DNA of 9,538 nt from JBFLXN01 sp040755715 [NCBI: Candidatus Edwardsbacteria bacterium] (GTDB taxonomy: Bacteria; Edwardsbacteria; AC1; JBFLXN01), in contig JBFLXN010000108.1 in the NCBI GenBank assembly GCA_040755715.1, positions 1 to 9,538 of the forward strand, read 5' to 3'. A program made the translations under genes and the position numbers. Shown here in pieces: positions 6,001 through 9,538 of the stretch. The notes under the pieces were generated by a model. That model saw nothing but the letters and a program-made list of their open reading frames with translations. It searched no databases and was not told the DNA's origin. Each line of letters begins with the position of its first letter. The first letter of the stretch is position 1.

Positions 6001-6308
6001 AATCCGAAGCCCATTATCTTTGTGCTATTATCAATTCAAAGCCAGTGCGTGATTTTATCAAATCCTTTTCTTCTGCTGGCCGTGGCTTTGGCACGCCTTC
6101 GGTAATGGAGCATATTGGCATTCCCAAATTTGACCCCAAAAAGAAACTCCACCAAAAACTTGTGGAAATCTCTAAAAAGTGCCACCAGCTTAAATCCGAC
6201 CTGCTCGCCGAAGGCTCAGCGAAGGTGGAAGGCAAAGAAAAGCAAATTGAAAAATTGGAAAAAGAAAATGATGAATTGGTAAGAATTTTATTTGGTATTA
6301 AAAAGTAA
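3039..6308 (+). CDS. Single-chain restriction-modification enzyme, Eco57I-type adenine methyltransferase
   Basis: The 1089-residue protein resembles type IIG/IIL enzymes that join nuclease, methyltransferase and target recognition in one chain. Residues 1-170 look like a PD-(D/E)xK-type module: GRSDALHGQVVIEYE with D70, E79 and E81, where the usual final lysine is glutamate. A helical linker leads to LGEYYTPDW (388-396) and the methyltransferase core. Motif I is DPACGSG (417-423), which binds S-adenosylmethionine; FDLNP is at 458-462; the catalytic motif IV NPPW is at 617-620, the form used by N6-adenine methyltransferases. Roughly 750-1040 should be the target recognition region, and the last 45 residues are charged and coiled-coil-like. 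It has its own promoter and no specificity, helicase or other R-M genes beside it. A methylation-only role is possible if the nuclease is inactive. Confidence 0.8.
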   Translation: MKNTKSENQDSLFKLADNLAAETKKLVRQTKTEEDLRIGFEKLLEPILKELGIKPNPKYEKSIYNSGRSDALHGQVVIEYELPHAFKSQKSINHAYEQLVGYIQKLSTSEKETLFLFESKFVGVGFDGDKIFFVRYKGDKSKAKIELHTKDFILIGPYDFDENSARTLLTHLRALARLPLTAENLADKFGPKSELAPKAVSAFANSLEYWGDQTRVRTFFNEWKRLFGIVYGEQFSGYQEKEVEALATLYKVGKETDFQELLFSVHTYFAFLMKLIAAELLTLRETALSSSLASELAHISEDKLKRQLEDIEDGGIYARKGITNFLEGDFFRWYLDAWSPRLKEAIQEITRALSEFEPATSTLDPTSTRDLLKKLYQYLVPQEVRHRLGEYYTPDWLAELLLNEVGYDGHNFKRVLDPACGSGTFLVLAIQRAKEWGIKNRRPALEIAKNIKANIGGFDLNPLAVIAARTNYLFALGDLANELSDLEVPIYLADSVLWPEQVGVQGKLNFYGEHIKVKTSAKEFHVPSIWVKDKGFLMKDAAQFVEKFAKSGFEPEIAMKHFKEKGLVFPPHEKTVENFYKEILDLEKQNQNGIWARFLKNAFAPMVAGQFDFVVGNPPWIRWDYLAQEYREATRHLWKDYGLFSLKGYAQMLGGAKPDFSMLFVYASSDYYLKDGAKLGFLITQEVFKSKGAGEGFRRFQLGDKKHLKVVKSHDLVTVQPFEGAANKTAAIILKKGEKTEYPVPYIIWNKKKGVGKIATDKLLDEALSLLSRKKLIAKPIKTNVGAWQTIEAGEDNLLSIEGQNYYRARAGAWADPYGIFWLEIKQVLSDGNLLVTNLVERGKTKIQKVEDKIESDLVYPAISGPDIQRWGIEQSLFVLLVNDRNNPMRGYPELVMKNKWPLTFSYLTRFRNELLQRTSYKKFHAKLEAPFYSQYNIGDYTFSRYKVVWKRMTTDIVAAVISEIKTMFNYKQVISLDTTVIFPVDNESEAHYLCAIINSKPVRDFIKSFSSAGRGFGTPSVMEHIGIPKFDPKKKLHQKLVEISKKCHQLKSDLLAEGSAKVEGKEKQIEKLEKENDELVRILFGIKK

Positions 6309-6390
6309 AGAAATCGCTCGAATCGGACGATCCCCGCCCAAAGGGCGGGGCTTTCCGCCCGATTCGTGGCTTCGCCACCGCGATTTCTTT
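6307..6390. repeat. Branched palindrome at the stop codon of the R-M gene
   Basis: There are four nested or adjacent stems. The outer stem, AAAGAAATCGC (6307-6317) with 6380-6390, is a perfect 11 bp. CGAATCGG (6319-6326) pairs with CCGATTCG (6359-6366) and encloses CCCCGCCC (6332-6339) with GGGCGGGG (6343-6350). A side hairpin TGGC (6367-6370) pairs with GCCA (6374-6377). The outer stem starts on the last two bases of the TAA stop. It may end the transcript, but only a mixed T-run (TTTCTTT) is present. The nested look suggests palindromes inserted within palindromes. Confidence 0.75.
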
Positions 6391-6415
6391 GACCCAGCAC
6401 CACCCACGCATTCCT

Positions 6416-6434
6416 CCCCGTCCAAAGGACGGGG
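6416..6434. repeat. GC-rich hairpin related to the neighbouring palindrome
   Basis: CCCCGTCC (6416-6423) pairs perfectly with GGACGGGG (6427-6434) around AAA. It differs from the hairpin at 6332-6350 only by a C-to-T change matched by a G-to-A change on the other arm, so pairing is preserved. The rest of 6435-6598 has no gene I can support. Confidence 0.7.
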
Positions 6435-6536
6435 TATCCTGCGAGGCTTTCATGAAGAAGATGTATCCGAAGATTGAAAAAGTAGAGTGGGATTAATGTG
6501 ATGTATTTCCTCGCTCAAAGCCACAAAACAAAACAT

Positions 6537-6547
6537 ACCCATCGGGT
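6537..6547 (-). terminator. Weak candidate terminator of clpB
   Basis: Downstream of the clpB stop on the minus strand, ACCC-GAT-GGGT is followed by ATGTTTTGTTTTG. The stem is only 4 bp, so this is a weak candidate and is given mainly because nothing better lies between clpB and the R-M gene. Confidence 0.25.
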
Positions 6548-6598
6548 GTGAAAGGTAGAGAGCGGCACAATAATCAACTAAACAGGCGAAATCGGGGG

Positions 6599-9181
6599 TC
6601 ACTTTCTACCAAAAACAATCTCCCCGCCTTTGGCGTCTATGGTCACTTTCTCCCCCTCTTTGAATTCCCCTTCAATGACCTTCATTGCCAGGGGGTCCTG
6701 AATCAATCTCTGAATAGTTCGCTTCAATGGTCTGGCACCATAGACCAAGTCAAATCCCTCCTTGGCTAAAAATTCCTTGGCTTTTTCCGTAAGAGTAATC
6801 TCTATCTTTCTTTCCTGCAATCTCTTTTTTAATTGCTCTATCTGAATCTCTACGATTTTCTTAATCTCTCTTTCACTCAGATGATGGAAGATAATAATTT
6901 CGTCAATGCGATTTAAGAATTCCGGTCGGAAGTGCTGGCGCATCGCTTCCATTACCCTTCGCCGCATCTCCTTTTCATCATTTGCTAATTCCTGTATCCA
7001 CTGGCTGCCGATATTGGAGGTCATTATTACGACGGTATTCTTGAAATCAACCGTGCGACCCTGACCGTCTGTCAGTCTTCCATCATCCAAAATTTGCAGA
7101 AGGACATTAAAGACATCCTGATGTGCCTTTTCAATCTCATCAAAGAGCATCACCGAATACGGTCTTCTCCTCACCGCTTCGGTCAGCTGTCCTCCTTCTT
7201 CATAGCCAACATATCCGGGGGGGGCACCAATTAAACGAGCGACCGTATGTTTTTCCATATATTCAGACATATCCAGACGAACCATTGCCCTTTCATCATC
7301 AAAAAGAAATTCAGCCAGGGCTTTGGCTAACTCGGTTTTTCCCACACCAGTGGGGCCCATAAAGATAAAAGAGCCAATCGGGCGATTTGGGTCAGAAAGT
7401 CCGGCTCTGGCTCGCCTGACCGCATTAGCCACCGACTGTAAGGCTTCATCTTGGCCAACTACTCGCAGACGCAAACGGTCTTCCATCTTTAGCAGTTTTT
7501 GCATCTCACCTTCTAAGAGGCGTGAGACCGGTATGCCTGTCCACTTGGAAACCACTTCTGCGATGTCTTCTTCATCAACCTCTTCTTTCAACATCTTCTG
7601 TTCTTTTTGCAATTCTTGCAATTTTTTGTTCTCCTGGTCTAGTTGCTTTTGTAACTCTAATAATGTCCCATAGCGAATCTCGGCTACTTTGCCCAAATCC
7701 CCTCGCCTTTCCGCTCTCTGCTCCTCGCTCTTGGCTTGGTCTATCTTTTCTTTTAGTTCTCTGAGCTTCTTAATCGCAGATTTCTCTGCTTGCCAGTGTG
7801 CCTTCATCTGATTTGACTTTTCTTTCAGTTCAGCCAATTCCTTTTCAAGTTTTTCCAACCTTTCTTTGGACGCCGGGTCTTTCTCTTTCTTCAAGGCAGT
7901 CTTTTCAATCTCCAATTGCATAATCTTTCTTTCCACTTCATCAATTTCTGTGGGCAGGCTATCTATTTCTATGCGCAGTCGTGAAGCGGATTCATCAATC
8001 AGATCCACTGCCTTATCCGGAAGAAAGCGGTCAGAGATATAGCGATGTGAGAGAACGGCAGCGGCTACCAAAGCAGAATCCTGGATTCTCACTCCGTGAT
8101 GCAACTCATATCGCTCTTTTAATCCCCGCAAGATAGCAATGGTATCATCAACCGACGGCTCACCAACAAAAATGGGCTGAAATCTTCGCTCTAAAGCCGC
8201 ATCCTTCTCAATATATTTGCGATATTCATCAAGGGTAGTAGCGCCGATACACCGCAATTCACCTCGGGCTAAGGCTGGTTTCAACATATTTGAAGCATCT
8301 ATTGCTCCTTCCGCTCCGCCCGCACCAACCAAGGTGTGCAATTCATCAATAAAGAGAACCACCTCACCTTCAGCCTGGGCAATTTCTTTTAGGACTGCTT
8401 TCAAGCGGTCTTCAAATTCACCACGGAATTTACTCCCAGCGATTAAAGCCCCCAAATCCAGAGCGACAATTCGTTTATTTTTCAGAGACTCCGGAATATC
8501 ACCCGAGGTGATTCTCTGTGCCAAACCTTCAACAATAGCGGTTTTGCCTACACCTGCCTCACCAATCAAAACTGGATTATTCTTAGTCCGACGAGATAAA
8601 ACTTGAATAACTCTTCTGATTTCGTCATCTCTTCCAATCACTGGGTCTAACTTTCCTTTCCGGGCTAAATCCGTCAAATCCCGACTGTAGCGAGCTAAAG
8701 CCTGATATTTTTCTTCGGGGGCCTGGTCAGTAATTCTCTGAGTTCCTCTGATGTCAACCAAGACTTTATAGATTGAATCTTTATTTACCCCAAGTTCATT
8801 CAGCACCTGGCTGGCTTTCCCGCCTTTTTCCTCAGCCAGAGCAACGAGTAGATGTTCAGTAGAAATATATTCGTCCTTCAAGTGTTCGGCTTCTGTTTGA
8901 GCAGTAGTGAAAATTTTTTGCAAACGGGGCGAAAGATAAATCTGTCCCACTGCACCAAGAATCTTGGGAATCTTTTTTATCTCTTCCTCTATCCTCTGTC
9001 TCGCTAAATCAGGATTGGTGCCTAACTTCTGCAAGATGGGAATAACTACGCCCTCACTCTGTTGCAACAGAGCCAATAGCAGATGTTCTGGCTCAATCTC
9101 TTGATGATTGAATTGTTCTACGATTCTCTGTGAAGCTTCAATGGCTTCCTGAGCTTTGAGGGTAAAACGGTCAAGACGCAT
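6599..9181 (-). CDS. clpB: ATP-dependent chaperone ClpB
   Basis: This hexameric AAA+ disaggregase rescues aggregated proteins with DnaK in the cytoplasm. The 860-residue product is full length for the family. The N-terminal Clp repeat domain spans 1-145. The first AAA+ module has Walker A GEAGVGKT (207-214), Walker B VVLFIDE (274-280), pore motif KFRGEF (251-256, phenylalanine in place of the usual tyrosine) and arginine fingers R332/R333. A long coiled-coil M domain covers about 400-535, distinguishing ClpB from ClpA and ClpC. The second module has GPTGVGKT (609-616), GYVGY pore loop (656-660), VMLFDE (677-682), FLNRID (755-760) and sensor-2 GARPLKR (815-821). The ribosome binding site AGGGAG lies 6 nt upstream of ATG at 9181. 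No CIRCE element or clear heat-shock promoter is visible upstream. Confidence 0.97.
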   Translation of the reverse strand: MRLDRFTLKAQEAIEASQRIVEQFNHQEIEPEHLLLALLQQSEGVVIPILQKLGTNPDLARQRIEEEIKKIPKILGAVGQIYLSPRLQKIFTTAQTEAEHLKDEYISTEHLLVALAEEKGGKASQVLNELGVNKDSIYKVLVDIRGTQRITDQAPEEKYQALARYSRDLTDLARKGKLDPVIGRDDEIRRVIQVLSRRTKNNPVLIGEAGVGKTAIVEGLAQRITSGDIPESLKNKRIVALDLGALIAGSKFRGEFEDRLKAVLKEIAQAEGEVVLFIDELHTLVGAGGAEGAIDASNMLKPALARGELRCIGATTLDEYRKYIEKDAALERRFQPIFVGEPSVDDTIAILRGLKERYELHHGVRIQDSALVAAAVLSHRYISDRFLPDKAVDLIDESASRLRIEIDSLPTEIDEVERKIMQLEIEKTALKKEKDPASKERLEKLEKELAELKEKSNQMKAHWQAEKSAIKKLRELKEKIDQAKSEEQRAERRGDLGKVAEIRYGTLLELQKQLDQENKKLQELQKEQKMLKEEVDEEDIAEVVSKWTGIPVSRLLEGEMQKLLKMEDRLRLRVVGQDEALQSVANAVRRARAGLSDPNRPIGSFIFMGPTGVGKTELAKALAEFLFDDERAMVRLDMSEYMEKHTVARLIGAPPGYVGYEEGGQLTEAVRRRPYSVMLFDEIEKAHQDVFNVLLQILDDGRLTDGQGRTVDFKNTVVIMTSNIGSQWIQELANDEKEMRRRVMEAMRQHFRPEFLNRIDEIIIFHHLSEREIKKIVEIQIEQLKKRLQERKIEITLTEKAKEFLAKEGFDLVYGARPLKRTIQRLIQDPLAMKVIEGEFKEGEKVTIDAKGGEIVFGRK

Positions 9182-9412
9182 ATAGACTCCCTATCTAAAA
9201 AACATGAAAGAATTAGAAATTTCTATAAGTTTCTTTATTTCGTGTCTTCCTTAGTATTATTTTAACTGATTTCAGGTAGAAAAAACAAGGAAAAAATTTT
9301 ATTCTAAAAAGATTACGCCGATTAAAAATTTGAGCACACAAATTAGATTATCTTAGATTATCGACGAAAAATCTGTGTAGTTAAGTTCTTAAGGACGAAC
9401 TTAATTTTATCA
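9182..9412. other. AT-rich leader between clpB and the right IS
   Basis: There is no gene here. A weak promoter-like pair for clpB is TTGTTT (complement of 9283-9288) and TAAAAT (complement of 9259-9264) with 18 bp between. A perfect 12-bp palindrome TAGAAATTTCTA lies at 9214-9225, where a repressor could bind, though I know no matching operator. Near the IS are a tandem copy of TTAGATTATC (9343-9352, 9353-9362) and a hairpin TTAAGTTC (9381-9388) with GAACTTAA (9397-9404) followed by TTTTAT. Confidence 0.4.
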
Positions 9413-9424
9413 TGTTAGCTAAAT

Positions 9425-9460
9425 TTCAAAAGTGAACCATTTAAACTTCAAAAGTGAACT
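9425..9460. repeat. Two inverse copies of the IS subterminal motif
   Basis: TTCAAAAGTGAAC occurs at 9425-9437 and, with a further T, at 9447-9460, 22 bp apart. It is the reverse complement of the pair at 66-113. The inner copy overlaps the transposase 3' end and encodes part of its last residues (FTFEV). Confidence 0.8.
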
Positions 9461-9538
9461 GCTGTAGATCACTGATTTTTACTCTTTGAACATCGATAAG
9501 TTTGTTATTACACCAGAATCTGACCTCAGCTATGCCGT
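9441..9538 (-). CDS. Transposase, C-terminal fragment cut by the window edge
   Basis: The open frame from the right edge gives 31 residues ending at TAA (complement of 9441-9443): GIAEVRFWCNNKLIDVQ, then RVKISDLQQFTFEV. The visible pattern, xxVRFWxxxKLIDVQxVKxSDL, resembles the small beta-barrel tail found after the rve catalytic domain in some transposases. The frame ends inside the subterminal IS repeat. It cannot be joined to the N-terminal piece at 1-23 within this window, since the catalytic middle is absent. Confidence 0.65.
   Translation of the reverse strand, partial: GIAEVRFWCNNKLIDVQRVKISDLQQFTFEV

Larger units (their letters stand above)
9413..9538 (-). mobile_element. Partial insertion sequence, transposase-end side
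   Basis: The boundary is set at 9413, where the plus strand reads inward TGTTAGCT. The outer 25 bp match 21 of 25 bases of the end at 101-125 of the window, as inverted repeats of one IS should. The IS body continues past the right edge. Its transposase points the same way (minus) as the one at the left edge, so two copies in direct orientation flank the window. Confidence 0.75.

Noticed and set aside
6292-6477. Short plus-strand frame after the R-M gene
   Set aside because: It is made mostly of palindromes and overlaps the end of the R-M coding sequence; no recognisable domain.
6451-6495. Tiny frame MKKMYPKIEKVEWD resembling the start of a DUF2442 protein
   Set aside because: Only 14 residues before a stop, and no further DUF2442 sequence in any frame; too little to call a remnant.
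9182-9300. CIRCE or sigma32 promoter upstream of clpB
   Set aside because: No TTAGCACTC/GAGTGCTAA pair and no clear CTTGAAA..CCCAT arrangement found by eye.

Overview
The window looks like a piece of a bacterial chromosome from an uncultivated, moderately low-GC lineage. Promoters are sigma70-like (TTGACA/TATAAT, 17-18 bp spacers) and several starts have purine-rich Shine-Dalgarno sequences. TyrS and ClpB are bacterial in type. GC-rich intergenic hairpins, a DUF433/DUF5615 toxin-antitoxin remnant and short IS fragments resemble candidate-phylum metagenome bins, but I cannot name a phylum from the sequence.

Layout. Positions 1-125 and 9413-9538 are fragments of the same IS type. The left piece holds the N-terminus of a minus-strand transposase and its upstream end; the right piece holds the C-terminus and the opposite end. 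The two ends match each other as 25-bp imperfect terminal inverted repeats starting TGT. The copies are in direct orientation, which fits either a composite-like segment or a contig broken at a repeated IS. From 142 a clean promoter drives a tRNA-Leu(CAG) gene (180-387) that is interrupted by 121 nt containing a second, complete tRNA-Leu(CAG) (222-305) framed by GC-rich complementary arms. This nested arrangement is the most unusual thing here. A palindrome-rich spacer separates it from convergent tyrS (minus strand).

Upstream of tyrS on the minus strand lie a DUF433 antitoxin with its own promoter and a DUF5615 toxin reduced by an internal deletion. Divergently, a DUF2442 gene with a consensus promoter ends inside a hairpin resembling an integron attC site, so it may be a captured gene cassette. 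A hairpin-rich spacer then leads to a promoter and a 1089-residue single-chain enzyme with an Eco57I-type adenine methyltransferase core and an N-terminal nuclease-like segment. It ends in an elaborate branched palindrome. The window closes with clpB (minus strand).

How it fits together: tyrS, clpB and the tRNAs are housekeeping genes. About 1.75-6.6 kb between tyrS and clpB behaves like an accessory patch holding a broken toxin-antitoxin pair, a possible cassette and a restriction-modification enzyme, with palindromes at several junctions. There is no CRISPR array, rRNA, prophage or integrase gene in the window.
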